From Mycobacterium sp. (GTDB taxonomy: Bacteria; Actinomycetota; Actinomycetes; Mycobacteriales; Mycobacteriaceae): a stretch of 64,000 bases of DNA. Position 1 is the stretch's first letter. Each line of letters opens with the position of its first letter. Below, one piece after another: positions 8,274-17,997 of the stretch. The position numbers were made by a program, and so were the translations under genes. The stretch is from assembly GCA_003987775.1 (NCBI GenBank), contig RXJD01000023.1, forward strand, positions 1-64,000, given 5' to 3'. A model generated the notes under the pieces. That model saw nothing but the letters and a program-made list of their open reading frames with translations. It had not been told where the DNA came from and searched no databases.

Positions 8274-9897
8274 CAGACTCGCCTTCGCAAAAATTGCGCG
8301 CGGCCGCATAACCGGCCCGGTACCCGAAAACCATTGCCGGGCCTAATGTTCCGCCGGCGCCGCCGTAGGCCCGGCCGGTTGCCCCGGCCATCGCGTTGCC
8401 CGCGGCGAACAGGCCGGGAATGGGTTGGCCGCTCACGTGCAACACCCGGCCGTCGGGGTCGGTCCGCGGACCGCCCTTGGTTCCCATGGACCCCACGCAT
8501 ACAGGTACGGCATAGAACGGGGCGGTGTCGATGGGCCCCAACGTCTTTCCGGCCAGGGTGGTAGCACGGTCATCCCCCCAGTAGCCGTCGTAGGCACTGG
8601 AACCACGCCCGAAGTCGGGGTCCGCGCCGGTGGCGACGTCACGGTTCCACCGGTCGACGGTGCGGGTCAGCCCGGCCGCGTCGATGCCGGTCTTGGTGGC
8701 CAGCTCGGCGAGATCGGCTGATTCGCAGAACCAGTCCGGGACCACTTGCCCCGGAGCGATACCGAGGAATCCGTAGCTGCGCAGGTGAACCGAGTCGAAT
8801 ACCATCCACGCGCGATCATTCACGTAGCCGCCTCGCGGATCGAGATAGTGGAAGGCGCCGGCCATCGAGTTGTACTCGCCGGCCTCGTTGACGAACCGCA
8901 GCCCGGCGCGGTTGACGATGATGCTGCGGGGGCGGGTGCGCTCCAGCCGCACACTGCGGCTGCGCTGCCTGCCGTCGATGGTGTCTCCGGGGATGCGCAC
9001 GATCGGCACCCACCAGGCCTCGCCCATGTTGGCCAGGTCGGCGCCCAGCGCCATCGCCATCCGCAGCCCGTCGCCGGTGTTGTTCGGCGGTGACACGGCA
9101 CCGTGCATGGGTCCGCGCAGAAAAGCCTTGACCAGCAACGGATCCCATTCGAAACCGCCGGTACCGAGGATGACGCCGCGGCGCGCGCCGACGTCCATAC
9201 TCTGTTCGGGACCGGTGATCCGGACGCCGGTGACGGTTCCGTCGCGCACGATGAGTTCGGTGGCCCGGGAGCTTGCGCACGGTGCCACCCCGACGTCCAA
9301 CAGACCCTTGAGCAGGCCCGCGATCAGCGCGGTGCCCGCCACGCACAGGTCGCCGGAACGCTCGATGTCGGCGTGCAGGCGCGCCCTCGTCTCGGCGTCG
9401 AACCCGACGTTGGACCAGTCGGCGGGGAACGCGGTGATGCGGTCGGCCCAGTCGCCGATCCGGCTCAGATCGAACGGGGCCGCGCTCAGCGAACGGCCGC
9501 CGCACGGTTGGCCGCCCGGCAGTTCGGGCTGGTAATCGGGAAAGCCGTCGGCGATCTCGAAGCGCAGACCGCTGTACTGTTCCACGAAGTCGAGCATCGA
9601 TGGTCCGGTTCGCACGAACGTCTCGACCAGTGTGTCGTCCATGGACCCGAAGGACTGCGCGCGCAAGTATTGCAACGCGTCATCCACTGTCAATTCTCTT
9701 GCCGGACAACGGTTGTGCGCCGGAATCCACGCAATGCCGCCGGACACCGCGGTGGTGCCCCCGATGGTCGCCGACTTCTCGAACACGCCCACCGTGGCGC
9801 CCGCGACCGCGGCCGTCAGCGCGGCTGTGAGGCCGGCGCCGCCGCTGCCGAGCACGACGACGTCGTATTCGTGGTCCCAGTTCTCACCCTGCGGCAT
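8263..9897 (-). CDS. FAD-dependent dehydrogenase, KstD/fumarate-reductase flavoprotein type
   Basis: 544 residues. The N-terminal FAD-binding Rossmann motif is VVVLGSGGAGLTAALTAAVAG with acidic FEKS, followed by GGTTAVSGG, and the second FAD segment near the C-terminus is AAGNAMAGATGRAYGGAGGT. This pattern is that of 3-ketosteroid delta1-dehydrogenases and relatives that desaturate beside a carbonyl. ATG 9897 is chosen because AAAGGACT sits at the right distance and the gene then starts just after the regulator stop. Longer versions run into the regulator gene. A second KstD-like enzyme sits in the divergent operon (14133). The substrate is probably an aromatic-pathway intermediate rather than a steroid, judging from context. 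Confidence 0.85.
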   Translation of the reverse strand: MPQGENWDHEYDVVVLGSGGAGLTAALTAAVAGATVGVFEKSATIGGTTAVSGGIAWIPAHNRCPARELTVDDALQYLRAQSFGSMDDTLVETFVRTGPSMLDFVEQYSGLRFEIADGFPDYQPELPGGQPCGGRSLSAAPFDLSRIGDWADRITAFPADWSNVGFDAETRARLHADIERSGDLCVAGTALIAGLLKGLLDVGVAPCASSRATELIVRDGTVTGVRITGPEQSMDVGARRGVILGTGGFEWDPLLVKAFLRGPMHGAVSPPNNTGDGLRMAMALGADLANMGEAWWVPIVRIPGDTIDGRQRSRSVRLERTRPRSIIVNRAGLRFVNEAGEYNSMAGAFHYLDPRGGYVNDRAWMVFDSVHLRSYGFLGIAPGQVVPDWFCESADLAELATKTGIDAAGLTRTVDRWNRDVATGADPDFGRGSSAYDGYWGDDRATTLAGKTLGPIDTAPFYAVPVCVGSMGTKGGPRTDPDGRVLHVSGQPIPGLFAAGNAMAGATGRAYGGAGGTLGPAMVFGYRAGYAAARNFCEGESVKA

Positions 9898-9911
9898 ACC
9901 CGAAAGTCCTT

Positions 9912-10577
9912 TCAGCTCAGCAGCGCGGACAACTGCCCCGCGGCGCTGACGACCGCGTCCTTGCCGCGCATCACCACGTCCTCGCGGTGGGAGATCAGAT
10001 TGATGCACGTCGGCGGCGCCGGCACCGGACGGCGGACCGGCACCGCAAGCCCGTAGGTGTTCGGCTCGATCTCACCGTGGGTGGTGACCCACCCGCGCTG
10101 GCGTGCCTCGGTCACCAGGTCCCGCTCACCCGGCCGCGGCGGCATGCTCGCCAGCAGCGCGATCCCGGCCGCGCCGCGGTCCAGCGGGTAGCGGCTGCCC
10201 TCGTGGAACGCGAGCTGATAGGCGACCTGCGTCGGCACGATCACCGCGATTGCCACCTGCTCGTCGCCCTCGGCGACCAACAGCGACACCGTGGTGCCCA
10301 GTTTGTCTGCCAGCGAGCGCAGCGTCGGCAGGCAGAGTTGTCGCACGTTGTGGTCGAAAGACGCGCCCAGGGTCGCCAGGCCCGCGGCCGGCCGGAAGCG
10401 GCCGTCGTCGCCCTTGGAGACCAGCCGGAACTCCACCAGGGTGGCCAGCAACCGGTAGGCGATGGTGCGGTGCACTCCGACCTGGTCGGCGACTTCCTGC
10501 ATGGTCAGCCCCGTCGGTGAGGCCGCCACGAGTTGCAGCGCCGTCAGGCCTCTGGCCAGCGTCTGAGAACCCGTCAT
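9912..10577 (-). CDS. IclR family transcriptional regulator
   Basis: 221 residues. The N-terminal winged helix-turn-helix includes LARGLTALQLVAASPTGLTM, QEVADQVGVHRTIAYRLLATL and LVSKGDDGRFRPAAGL. The C-terminal effector domain follows (VAEGDEQVAIAVIVP, YPLDRGAAGIALLA). IclR proteins control aromatic-acid operons in actinobacteria, and hpp/mhp pathways often carry one. ATG 10577 (MTGSQTLARG) is preferred over ATG 10607. It is transcribed away from the mhp-like operon and probably with the flavoprotein downstream, 14 bases away. Two palindromes in the divergent gap are the likely binding sites. Confidence 0.9.
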   Translation of the reverse strand: MTGSQTLARGLTALQLVAASPTGLTMQEVADQVGVHRTIAYRLLATLVEFRLVSKGDDGRFRPAAGLATLGASFDHNVRQLCLPTLRSLADKLGTTVSLLVAEGDEQVAIAVIVPTQVAYQLAFHEGSRYPLDRGAAGIALLASMPPRPGERDLVTEARQRGWVTTHGEIEPNTYGLAVPVRRPVPAPPTCINLISHREDVVMRGKDAVVSAAGQLSALLS

Positions 10578-10620
10578 GGTCTTGACAGACCATCCGGCGA
10601 GAGCCAAGCTCTATATATAA

Positions 10621-10657
10621 CGCACATCAATGTGCGATATTAGCACACATAATGTGT
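10621..10657. promoter_or_regulatory. Two palindromic operators in the iclR / aromatic operon gap
   Basis: CGCACATCAATGTGCG (10621-10636) is a 7-2-7 perfect inverted repeat. ACACATAATGTGT (10645-10657) is a 6-1-6 perfect inverted repeat. Both share the half-site ACAT/ATGT, and their centres are about 22 bp apart, close to two helical turns. An A/T run (TATATATAA, 10612-10620) beside the first site could be a -10 element for iclR. The first site contains an ATG (10630) in frame with the hydrolase, so that ATG is unlikely to be the start. Confidence 0.7.
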
Positions 10658-10692
10658 CGAAAACGAGAACCATATTTCCGCCGGAAGGAATC

Positions 10693-11556
10693 GTGACCGA
10701 GTTCGAAAGCGTGTGGAGCGATCTGCAGGGAGTCGCTTTCTCGCAGGGCTACCTGGACGCCGACGGCGTGCGGACCCGCTATCTGCGCGCGGGCGAGCCG
10801 GACCGGCCGGTGCTGATCCTGTTGCACGGTTCCGGCGGTCACGCGGAGGCCTACATCCGCAACCTGGCCGCGCACGCCGAGCACTTCTGGACCTGGTCGA
10901 TCGACATGCTGGGCCACGGGTACACCGACAAGCCGGGACATCCGCTGGAGATCGGCCACTACGTCGACCACCTGATGGCGGTGGTGCGCACGATCGGGGC
11001 CGACCGCATCCATCTGAGCGGCGAGTCCCTGGGCGGCTGGGTGGCCGCCCGCGCGGCCATCGACCACCCGGACGGCATCGACCGGCTGGTGCTCAACACC
11101 GCGGGTGGCTCGCAGGCCGACCCGGTGGTGATGAAGCGGATCATCACGCTGTCGATGGCCGCTGCCGAGGACCCGACCTGGGGGACCGTGCAGGCACGGA
11201 TCAAATGGCTGATGGCGGACAAGTCGAAGGATTACGACGACTTGGTCGCCAGCCGGCAACGCATCTACCGGCAGCCCGGCTTCGTATCGGCGATGCGCGA
11301 CATCATGGCGCTGCAGGACCCGGAGATCCGGGCCCGAAACCTGTTGGGGCCGGCCGACTACGGCGCCATCTCCGCGCCCACGCTGGTGCTGTGGACCAGC
11401 GATGATCCCACCGCCGACGTGCCCGAGGGGCGCCGCATGGCGTCGATGATCCCCGGTGCCCGCTTCGAGGTGATGGCGGGTTGCGGTCACTGGCCCCAGT
11501 ACGAGGACGCCAAGACGTTCAACCGCCTCCACCTCGAATTCCTGCTGGGCCGCTGA
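10693..11556 (+). CDS. Alpha/beta hydrolase, MhpC-like meta-cleavage product hydrolase
   Basis: 287 residues with oxyanion motif [12 protein letters not shown], nucleophile Ser112 in [15 protein letters not shown], the acid in [11 protein letters not shown] and His in [11 protein letters not shown]. This is the C-C hydrolase pattern that splits ring-fission products of catechols. GTG 10693 is chosen because GGAAGGA precedes it by five bases. The upstream in-frame ATG at 10630 lies inside an operator. It is the first gene of the island operon and overlaps the monooxygenase by one base (TGATG). The exact ring-fission substrate is inferred from the MhpA- and MhpB-like genes that follow. Confidence 0.87.
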   Translation: MTEFESVWSDLQGVAFSQGYLDADGVRTRYLRAGEPDRPVLILLHGSGGHAEAYIRNLAAHAEHFWTWSIDMLGHGYTDKPGHPLEIGHYVDHLMAVVRTIGADRIHLSGESLGGWVAARAAIDHPDGIDRLVLNTAGGSQADPVVMKRIITLSMAAAEDPTWGTVQARIKWLMADKSKDYDDLVASRQRIYRQPGFVSAMRDIMALQDPEIRARNLLGPADYGAISAPTLVLWTSDDPTADVPEGRRMASMIPGARFEVMAGCGHWPQYEDAKTFNRLHLEFLLGR

Positions 11557-13268
11557 TGGGCGGGCATGACGGCCAAGGGTCGCAGCAATATGACGTACTC
11601 GTCGTCGGTGCCGGACCGGTCGGACTGACGCTGGCGAATATCCTTGGCCTGCAGGGGGTCCGGACGTTGGTGGCCGAGGAACGCTCGAGCCTGATCGACT
11701 ATCCCCGCGGGGTGGGGCTGGATGACGAGGGCCTGCGCACCTTCCAGTCCATCGGGCTGGTGGACCAGGTCCTGCCGCACACCGTCCCCAACCAGATCCT
11801 GCGGTTCTACGACGCCAAGCGCCGGGTGCTCGCCGAGATGGCGCCGCCGGACTCGCGATTCGGCTGGCCCAAGCGCAACGGGTTCGTGCAGCCGCTGGTG
11901 GACGCCGAACTGCTGCGCGGGCTGGACCGATTCGACCATGTCGAGGTGCGGTGGAACAGCCCGCTGGTGCGGTGCGCGCAAGCCGACGACGGAGTGCATG
12001 CCGAACTCGGCGGTGCGAATCCGTCGTCGGTGCGGGCACGGTACGTCGTCGGCTGCGACGGCGGGCGCAGCATCACCCGCAGCATGATGGGCGTTTCCTT
12101 CGATGGAACCACGTCGCCGACCAGGTGGCTGGTGGTCGACATCGCCAACGACCCGCTGGGTCACCCGAACAGCGAGGTCGGCGCCGACCCGGAACGGCCG
12201 TATGCCTCGATCTCCATCGCACACGGAATTCGCCGCTTCGAGTTCATGATTCACGCCGACGAGACCGACGAGCAGGCCGAAGACCCGGCGTTCCTGCGGC
12301 AGATGCTGGCGCGCATGGTGCCCTATCCGGAACGCGTCGAGGTCATCCGCCGCCGCGTCTACACCCACCACTCGCGGATCGCCGGTGCTTTCCGCAATGG
12401 CCGGATGATGCTGGCCGGGGACGCGGCACATCTGATGCCGGTCTGGCAGGGGCAGGGCTACAACAGCGGCATCCGCGACGCCGCCAATCTCGGGTGGAAG
12501 CTCGCCGCGGTAGTGCGGGGCCGGGCCGCTGATGCGCTGCTGGACACCTACGACATGGAACGGCGCAAGCATGCCCGGGCGATGATCGACCTGTCCACCA
12601 TGGTGGGCAAGGTCATCTCGCCGACCAACCGCCGGGTCGCCAGAGCACGCGATGCGGTCATCCGGTCAGCCTCAATTGTGCCGTCCCTCAAGCGGTATGT
12701 GCTGGAGATGAGGTTCAAGCCGATGCCCCGCTACGAGCACGGCGCGGTGGCTCACCCGGCCGGCGCGGCACCGCGGCCGGGCTCGCCGACCGGCACGCTG
12801 TTCATTCAGCCTCGGGTTGACACCCGCACCCGGCGCGACGTGCTGCTCGATGATGTGCTCGGCAGCTGGTTCGCCGTGCTGTGCTGGAACAACAACCCGC
12901 GCAAGATCCTCGGCGAGCGCGCCTTTCACGACTGGAAAGCGCTGGGGGCCCGTTTCGTTGCGCTGCGCCCGTCGACGCAGTTGAGCTGGACCGGCCAGGA
13001 CGACCCCGACGTGGTGGTCGTAGGGGACCGCGCCGGCCACCTCAAAGCCTGGTTCGACGATCACGAAGAGTCGGTGGTGTTCCTGCGTCCCGACCGGTGC
13101 ATCGCCGGGGCGTGCATCGCCCAGCGATCGCCCGAACTGAGCACCGCGCTGATCGACGCCCTGTCCCTGACGCCGGGAGGGGGTGAATCGGACAGTGCCA
13201 CTGGCTCTTTGCTGTATGTCCCACAGCCCGCTGCTGAATCTACCGGGGCCGCCGCAGGATCTGCTTGA
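11556..13268 (+). CDS. FAD monooxygenase, 3-(3-hydroxyphenyl)propionate hydroxylase (MhpA) type
   Basis: 570 residues of a class A flavoprotein hydroxylase: FAD motif [20 protein letters not shown] near residue 14, the DG motif [13 protein letters not shown] and the second FAD motif [20 protein letters not shown] followed by [10 protein letters not shown]. The pattern [15 protein letters not shown] is typical of MhpA-like enzymes, which ortho-hydroxylate 3-(3-hydroxyphenyl)propionate or 3-hydroxycinnamate to the catechol. The C-terminal thioredoxin-like extension is present. It overlaps the upstream hydrolase by one base and the dioxygenase by 74 bases. The enzyme class is well supported. The substrate is an inference from context. 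Confidence 0.87.
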   Translation: MGGHDGQGSQQYDVLVVGAGPVGLTLANILGLQGVRTLVAEERSSLIDYPRGVGLDDEGLRTFQSIGLVDQVLPHTVPNQILRFYDAKRRVLAEMAPPDSRFGWPKRNGFVQPLVDAELLRGLDRFDHVEVRWNSPLVRCAQADDGVHAELGGANPSSVRARYVVGCDGGRSITRSMMGVSFDGTTSPTRWLVVDIANDPLGHPNSEVGADPERPYASISIAHGIRRFEFMIHADETDEQAEDPAFLRQMLARMVPYPERVEVIRRRVYTHHSRIAGAFRNGRMMLAGDAAHLMPVWQGQGYNSGIRDAANLGWKLAAVVRGRAADALLDTYDMERRKHARAMIDLSTMVGKVISPTNRRVARARDAVIRSASIVPSLKRYVLEMRFKPMPRYEHGAVAHPAGAAPRPGSPTGTLFIQPRVDTRTRRDVLLDDVLGSWFAVLCWNNNPRKILGERAFHDWKALGARFVALRPSTQLSWTGQDDPDVVVVGDRAGHLKAWFDDHEESVVFLRPDRCIAGACIAQRSPELSTALIDALSLTPGGGESDSATGSLLYVPQPAAESTGAAAGSA

Positions 13269-14133
13269 CGACGTCGACGCCGCGATCGCCAAGGCCCGGG
13301 ACTTCGTCACCGCCTTCGACCCCGAACTGGTCGTCGTCTTCGCCCCCGACCACTACAACGGCTTCTTCTACAAGGTGATGCCGCCATTCTGTATCGGATT
13401 GCGGGCCGATGCCGTCGGTGACTACGGCACCTACGCGGGCCCGCTGCCCGTCGCGGAGGGCGCCGCAGGCCAGTGCGCGACGGCGGTGCTCGATGCCGGC
13501 GTCGACATTGCGGTGTCGGCCGGGATGGATGTCGATCACGGCACCGTCCAGCCGCTGGAGAAGCTCTTCGGTTGTGCCACTGCCCGACCCGTCATTCCGG
13601 TCTTCGTCAACGCTGTCGCGGAGCCGCTGGGCCCCCTGCATCGTTGCCGGGCACTGGGTGCCGCCGTCGGCAGTTTCCTGGCCACCCTGGACCAGCGGGT
13701 GCTGGTGCTCGGATCGGGTGGGCTGTCCCACAGCCCCCCGGTACCGACCCTGTCGACCGCCGCACCGGCCCAGATGCAACGGATCGTGCACGGCCAACCC
13801 ATGACCACCGAACAGCGCCGGGCCCGGCAGGCCCAGGTGATCGAGGCGGCCAGGAGCTTCGCCGGCGGTGCCGGAGATCTGCAGCCGCTCAACCCCGCCT
13901 GGGACCAGCGTTTCCTCGACATCCTCGACGGCGGGCACCTGGACGAGCTCGATCAGTGGTCGAACGCGTCCGTGACCCGTGAAGGGGGCAGCTCCGCGCA
14001 TGAAATCCGCACCTGGATAGCGGCTTTCGCGGCCCTGGCGACGGCGGGCGCGTACCGCACCACGGTCCGGTATTACCGACAGGCTCCAGACCTGATCGCC
14101 GGCTTCGCCATCCGGACGGCGGTGGCGGCCTGA
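13195..14133 (+). CDS. mhpB: 3-carboxyethylcatechol 2,3-dioxygenase (MhpB, LigB-type)
   Basis: 312 residues of an extradiol ring-cleavage enzyme. It closely follows E. coli MhpB as remembered, with [54 protein letters not shown] and [12 protein letters not shown]. With GTG 13195 as start, the conserved acid/base histidines fall at His115 and His179, the same numbers as in the E. coli enzyme, so this start is preferred to GTG 13183. The gene begins inside the end of the monooxygenase, suggesting coupled translation. It opens the catechol ring next to the propionate side chain, and the hydrolase at 10693 would then cleave the product. Confidence 0.92.
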   Translation: MPLALCCMSHSPLLNLPGPPQDLLDDVDAAIAKARDFVTAFDPELVVVFAPDHYNGFFYKVMPPFCIGLRADAVGDYGTYAGPLPVAEGAAGQCATAVLDAGVDIAVSAGMDVDHGTVQPLEKLFGCATARPVIPVFVNAVAEPLGPLHRCRALGAAVGSFLATLDQRVLVLGSGGLSHSPPVPTLSTAAPAQMQRIVHGQPMTTEQRRARQAQVIEAARSFAGGAGDLQPLNPAWDQRFLDILDGGHLDELDQWSNASVTREGGSSAHEIRTWIAAFAALATAGAYRTTVRYYRQAPDLIAGFAIRTAVAA

Positions 14134-15857
14134 TGACCTCGTTCGAGAACTTCGACAGCGTGGTGGACGTGCTGATCGTCGGTTCCGGGGCAGGCGGCAT
14201 GACGGCCGCACTGACCGCGGCGTCCTGCGGTCTCGATGCCCTGGTCATCGAGAAGTCGCCCCAGTTCGGTGGTTCCACCGCCCTGTCGGGCGGCGGCATC
14301 TGGGTGCCCGGTGCGCCCGCGCAGCGGCGGGCCGGCTACGCGCCGTCACCGGAGGCGACGGTCCGCTATCTGCAACAGATCACCGAGGGCCTGGTGAGCG
14401 AGGCACGGATCCGGCAGTACGTCGAATCGGCACCGCAGATGCTCGAGTTCCTGGAAGGACTCAGCCCCTGGCTCGAATTCGTCTGGAAGCCGGGCTATGC
14501 CGACTACTACCCGGAACTGCCGGGTGGCTCCGAACTCGGCAGCACCATCAACGTGCCGCCGATCGACCTGAGGCAACTCGGCGACAACGAGCCCACGCTG
14601 CTGCAGCCGCTGGCGCTGGCCCCCAAGGGGATATGGCTGGGACCCAAGGAGTTGCGTTCCTTCTACCGGATCAGGCAGTCATGGGCAGGCAAAGCCGTTC
14701 TGGTGAAGCTGATTTCGCGGATGGTGCGGGCCCGGGTGTTCGGCGAACGAATCGCTGCCATTGGGCAGTCCCTGGCCGCGCGACTACGGCTGGCGATGAC
14801 GCAGCGCGATATCCCGCTGTGGCTGGACACGCCGATGTGTGACCTGGTCACCGACGCCGACGGGTCGGTCATCGGCGCGTCGGTGCGCCGCGGCGGCAGC
14901 CGGCATCTGATCGGGGCGCGCCGCGGGGTGATCCTGGCCTCCGGCGGCTTCGACCACGACATGGCCTGGCGCAAAGAGCATCAACCGGTGGTGGAGCAGG
15001 ATTGGAGCTTCGGCAACCCGGCAGCCATGGGTGACGGTATCCGGGCCGGGCAGAAAGTCGGCGCCGCCGCGGACCTGCTCGACGAAGCGTGGTGGTTTCC
15101 CGCCATCCAATGGCCGGACGGGCGAATGCAATTCATGCTCAACGAGCGGATGATGCCCGCGCAGTTCATCGTCAACGGCGACGGCAAGCGTTTCATCAAC
15201 GAAGCGGCGCCGTACATGGACTTCGGTCACGCCATGATCGAGGGCCACAAGTCCGGTGTCACCCACATCCCGTGCTGGCTCGTCACCGATCACCGCTCCT
15301 TCAACCGTTATGTCGTCGGCGGGCACCTGCCGATACCGAAGATTCCCGGGGCGCCGGTGCCCACCGGACGCAAGGTTCCGAAGGCATGGCTGGAGTCCGG
15401 TGTCGTCAAAGCCGGATCCAGCTGGGAGGAACTCGCGGCCAAGATCGAGGTGCCGGCGGCCCAATTGCGTTCCACCGCAGACCGTTTCAACGAACTCGCC
15501 CGCACCGGACATGACGACGACTTCAACCGCGGCGACAGCGTCTACGACAATTACTACGGCGACCCCACCCTGCCCAACCCCAACCTGTATCCGCTGGGCG
15601 ACCCGCCGTACTACGCGTTCCGCATCGTGCCCGGTGACCTCGGCACCTCCGGGGGCCTACGCACCGACGAGTTCGCCCGGGTGCTGCGTCCCGACGACAC
15701 GGTGGTGGCGGGGCTCTACGCGGTAGGCAACACCTCGGCGCCGGTCATGGGCCGCAGCTACGCCGGTGCGGGGGCGACCATCGGGCCCGCCATGACCTTC
15801 GGCTTCGTCGCGGCCAAACATCTTGCAGCACAGACCCTTAATTCTCATAGGAGGTAG
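14133..15857 (+). CDS. FAD-dependent dehydrogenase, KstD-like, in the aromatic operon
   Basis: 574 residues. FAD motif DVLIVGSGAGGMTAALTAAS near residue 12, GGSTALSGGGIWVP, and at the C-terminus LYAVGNTSAPVMGRSYAGAG. It is related to the flavoprotein at 8263 and to 3-ketosteroid delta1-dehydrogenases but longer. The start ATG overlaps the dioxygenase stop (TGATGA) by one base, so it is co-translated. A possible job is to introduce or reduce a side-chain double bond (phenylpropanoid against cinnamate), which would let the MhpA/MhpB enzymes handle both. That is inference. It ends just before a strong ribosome-binding site for the LLM gene. Confidence 0.83.
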   Translation: MTSFENFDSVVDVLIVGSGAGGMTAALTAASCGLDALVIEKSPQFGGSTALSGGGIWVPGAPAQRRAGYAPSPEATVRYLQQITEGLVSEARIRQYVESAPQMLEFLEGLSPWLEFVWKPGYADYYPELPGGSELGSTINVPPIDLRQLGDNEPTLLQPLALAPKGIWLGPKELRSFYRIRQSWAGKAVLVKLISRMVRARVFGERIAAIGQSLAARLRLAMTQRDIPLWLDTPMCDLVTDADGSVIGASVRRGGSRHLIGARRGVILASGGFDHDMAWRKEHQPVVEQDWSFGNPAAMGDGIRAGQKVGAAADLLDEAWWFPAIQWPDGRMQFMLNERMMPAQFIVNGDGKRFINEAAPYMDFGHAMIEGHKSGVTHIPCWLVTDHRSFNRYVVGGHLPIPKIPGAPVPTGRKVPKAWLESGVVKAGSSWEELAAKIEVPAAQLRSTADRFNELARTGHDDDFNRGDSVYDNYYGDPTLPNPNLYPLGDPPYYAFRIVPGDLGTSGGLRTDEFARVLRPDDTVVAGLYAVGNTSAPVMGRSYAGAGATIGPAMTFGFVAAKHLAAQTLNSHRR

Positions 15858-15859
15858 TC

Positions 15860-17164
15860 ATGAAGATCTCGCTGTTCTACGAGTTCGCCTTGCCGCGGCC
15901 CTGGGTTCCCGACGACGAGCGGCAGATGCTGCAGGACTGCCTCGATGAGGTCGAGGCGGCCGACAAGGCCGGCTTTTCCACCGTCTGGCTGACCGAGCAT
16001 CACTTCCTTGAGGAGTACTGCCACTCCACCGCTCCGGAGATGTTCCTGGCCGCGGCCAGCCAGCGTACCGAGAACATCCGGCTGGGCTTCGGCATCATGC
16101 ACCTGCCGCCCGCCGTGAACCACCCGGCCCGGGTCGCCGAACGCATCGCCACCCTGGACCTGATCTCCAATGGCCGAGTCGAATTCGGCACCGGTGAGTC
16201 CTCCTCCGTCGGTGAACTCGGCGGCTTCAACATCGACCCGGCCGACAAGCGGGCGCAATGGGAGGAAGCCCTGGAGGTCTCGATCCGCTGCATGGTCGAA
16301 GAACCGTTCACCGGCTTCAAAGGCCAGCACATCGAGATGCCGGCCCGCAACGTCATCCCCAAGCCGCTGCAGCAGCCGCACCCGCCAGTATGGGTGGCCT
16401 GCACGCGACCGGCCAGCGTCCAGATGGCGGCCCAGAAGTGCATCGGCGCACTGAGTTTCGCCTACACCGGCCCCGCCCCGCTCACCGAGCGGGTGAACGG
16501 CTACTACAAGGAGTTGGAAGAGAACGGCGTCCCGGTGACCCCGCGGATCAATCCGAACATCCTGGCCATCGGTGGTGACCTGTCGATGATGGTGGCCAAA
16601 ACCGACGAGCTGGCTCTGCAGCGGCTCGGAAAGGGCGGCGGCTTCTTCTCGTTCGGCATCATGCACTACTACATGACCGGTGTGCACACACCGGGGCGTA
16701 CCGGCGTCTGGGAACGCTATCTCGAAGAGGTCGACAAGGACCCGACACTCGCGTACGGTCCCGGCCGCGGCGCGATCGGCTCACCGTCCACCGTGCGGGA
16801 GTTCCTGCGTGGCTACGAGGAGAGCGGCGTCGACGAGATCATCCTGCTGCTCAACCCGCGCAGTCATGAGGGCACCATGGAATCCATTGAGTTGATGGGC
16901 AAGGAGGTGCTGCCCGAGTTCATCGAACGTGACGAGAGGGCGGTCGCCGAGAAGGCCGCCAGACTGGCTCCGGTGATCGAGAAAGTGGAGGCGCGCCGGC
17001 CTGAGTCGACGATTCCGCCGTTCGACGAAAACTACTCGTTCGGTGGCTTGCCGACCGGGCGCGGCGGTAAATTCACCGCCAGCGAAATCCCCGAGGCCAT
17101 GGCCGAGATCAACGAGGGCCGGGTGCAGGCAGCGCAGCGGTTGAAGGAGCAACAGGCCAAGTGA
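15860..17164 (+). CDS. LLM-class flavin-dependent oxidoreductase
   Basis: 434 residues of the luciferase-like (F420 or FMN) fold: MKISLFYEFALPRPW, FSTVWLTEHHFLEEYCHST, a GFGIMHLPPAVNHPARVAE block, VEFGTGESSS and the substrate-side HPPVWVACTRPAS. A textbook AGGAGG (15850-15855) precedes ATG 15860. Lysine- and glutamate-rich C-terminal residues (about 370-434) extend beyond the usual barrel. It is sixth in flow with the aromatic enzymes, immediately after a KstD-like gene. The reaction is unknown. Members of this group are often annotated as monooxygenases of ring or ether substrates. Whether it uses FMN or F420 cannot be decided from the sequence. Confidence 0.83.
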   Translation: MKISLFYEFALPRPWVPDDERQMLQDCLDEVEAADKAGFSTVWLTEHHFLEEYCHSTAPEMFLAAASQRTENIRLGFGIMHLPPAVNHPARVAERIATLDLISNGRVEFGTGESSSVGELGGFNIDPADKRAQWEEALEVSIRCMVEEPFTGFKGQHIEMPARNVIPKPLQQPHPPVWVACTRPASVQMAAQKCIGALSFAYTGPAPLTERVNGYYKELEENGVPVTPRINPNILAIGGDLSMMVAKTDELALQRLGKGGGFFSFGIMHYYMTGVHTPGRTGVWERYLEEVDKDPTLAYGPGRGAIGSPSTVREFLRGYEESGVDEIILLLNPRSHEGTMESIELMGKEVLPEFIERDERAVAEKAARLAPVIEKVEARRPESTIPPFDENYSFGGLPTGRGGKFTASEIPEAMAEINEGRVQAAQRLKEQQAK

Positions 17165-17184
17165 CACCGAAGGTCGGCTGACCG

Positions 17185-17997
17185 TTGGCGCGAATCGAGG
17201 AGCTGTGGCGCTACGACGGTCGTCGTGCCGTGGTGACCGGGTGCGCGTCGGGCATCGGCGCACAGGTGGCGCGGCAGCTGGGCGAACTCGGCGCGCACGT
17301 GACCGGCCTCGACCGTTCACCCGCCCCGGGAGTCAACGACTTTCACGAGGTCGATCTGTCGGATCCGGCATCGATCGACCAGGCCGTGGCCGGCATCGCC
17401 GGCCCGGTCGACGCGCTGTTCAACGTGGCAGGTGTGTCCTCGGGGATCGGTGACCCGCTGCTGGTGGTGACGATCAACTTCCTGGGGCTGCGCCACCTCA
17501 CCGAGGCACTGATTCCGTCGATGCCCGACGGCTCGTCGATTGTGAGCGTGTCCTCGCTGGCGGCGGCGGCCTACCGGGAGCACGGGCAGCAGGTTGCACC
17601 GCTGCTGCGTACCGCGACGATGCGCGAGGGCGTGAGCTGGTGTGAAAGCCACCCCGAGACGCTGGGTAAGGGCTACGAGTTGTCCAAGGAAGCGATCATT
17701 CTCTACACCATGGGCAGCGCGGTCGAACTGGGCAAGCGTGGCATCCGGATCAACTGCACCGGGCCCGGGGTCACCGAAACCCCCATCCTCGAGCAGCTGC
17801 GTGCCGCATACGGTCCGACGTTGCTGGACGACATCGCCAAGCCGCTGGGGCGGGTCAGCGACCCGGCCGAACAGGCGGCGGTGCTGCTGTTCCTGAACAG
17901 CCGTGCCGCCAGCTATATCTCGGGCCAGGTGGTGTGGGTGGACGGCGGCAATGTGGGCGCCGCCATCGCCGCCGAATTGCAGGAAGGACAGACTTGA
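17185..17997 (+). CDS. Short-chain dehydrogenase, coniferyl-alcohol-dehydrogenase-like
   Basis: 270 residues with the NAD(P) motif VTGCASGIGAQVARQL, NVAGVSSGIG, catalytic Ser in VSVSSLAAAA and active-site Tyr/Lys in KGYELSKEAIILY, ending QVVWVDGGN. The long insertion between the serine motif and the tyrosine (HGQQVAPLLRTATMREGVSW) is typical of the coniferyl-alcohol / 3-alpha-hydroxysteroid dehydrogenase subgroup. TTG 17185 is the only reasonable start after the LLM stop. It overlaps the cyclase gene by one base. It likely oxidises a side-chain alcohol of a phenylpropanoid, consistent with the rest of the operon, but the substrate is inferred. Confidence 0.85.
   Translation: MARIEELWRYDGRRAVVTGCASGIGAQVARQLGELGAHVTGLDRSPAPGVNDFHEVDLSDPASIDQAVAGIAGPVDALFNVAGVSSGIGDPLLVVTINFLGLRHLTEALIPSMPDGSSIVSVSSLAAAAYREHGQQVAPLLRTATMREGVSWCESHPETLGKGYELSKEAIILYTMGSAVELGKRGIRINCTGPGVTETPILEQLRAAYGPTLLDDIAKPLGRVSDPAEQAAVLLFLNSRAASYISGQVVWVDGGNVGAAIAAELQEGQT

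Noticed and set aside
10630..10692. Upstream start ATG 10630 for the MhpC-like hydrolase
   Set aside because: The ATG lies inside a perfect operator palindrome and has no ribosome-binding site; GTG 10693 has GGAAGGA at proper spacing.
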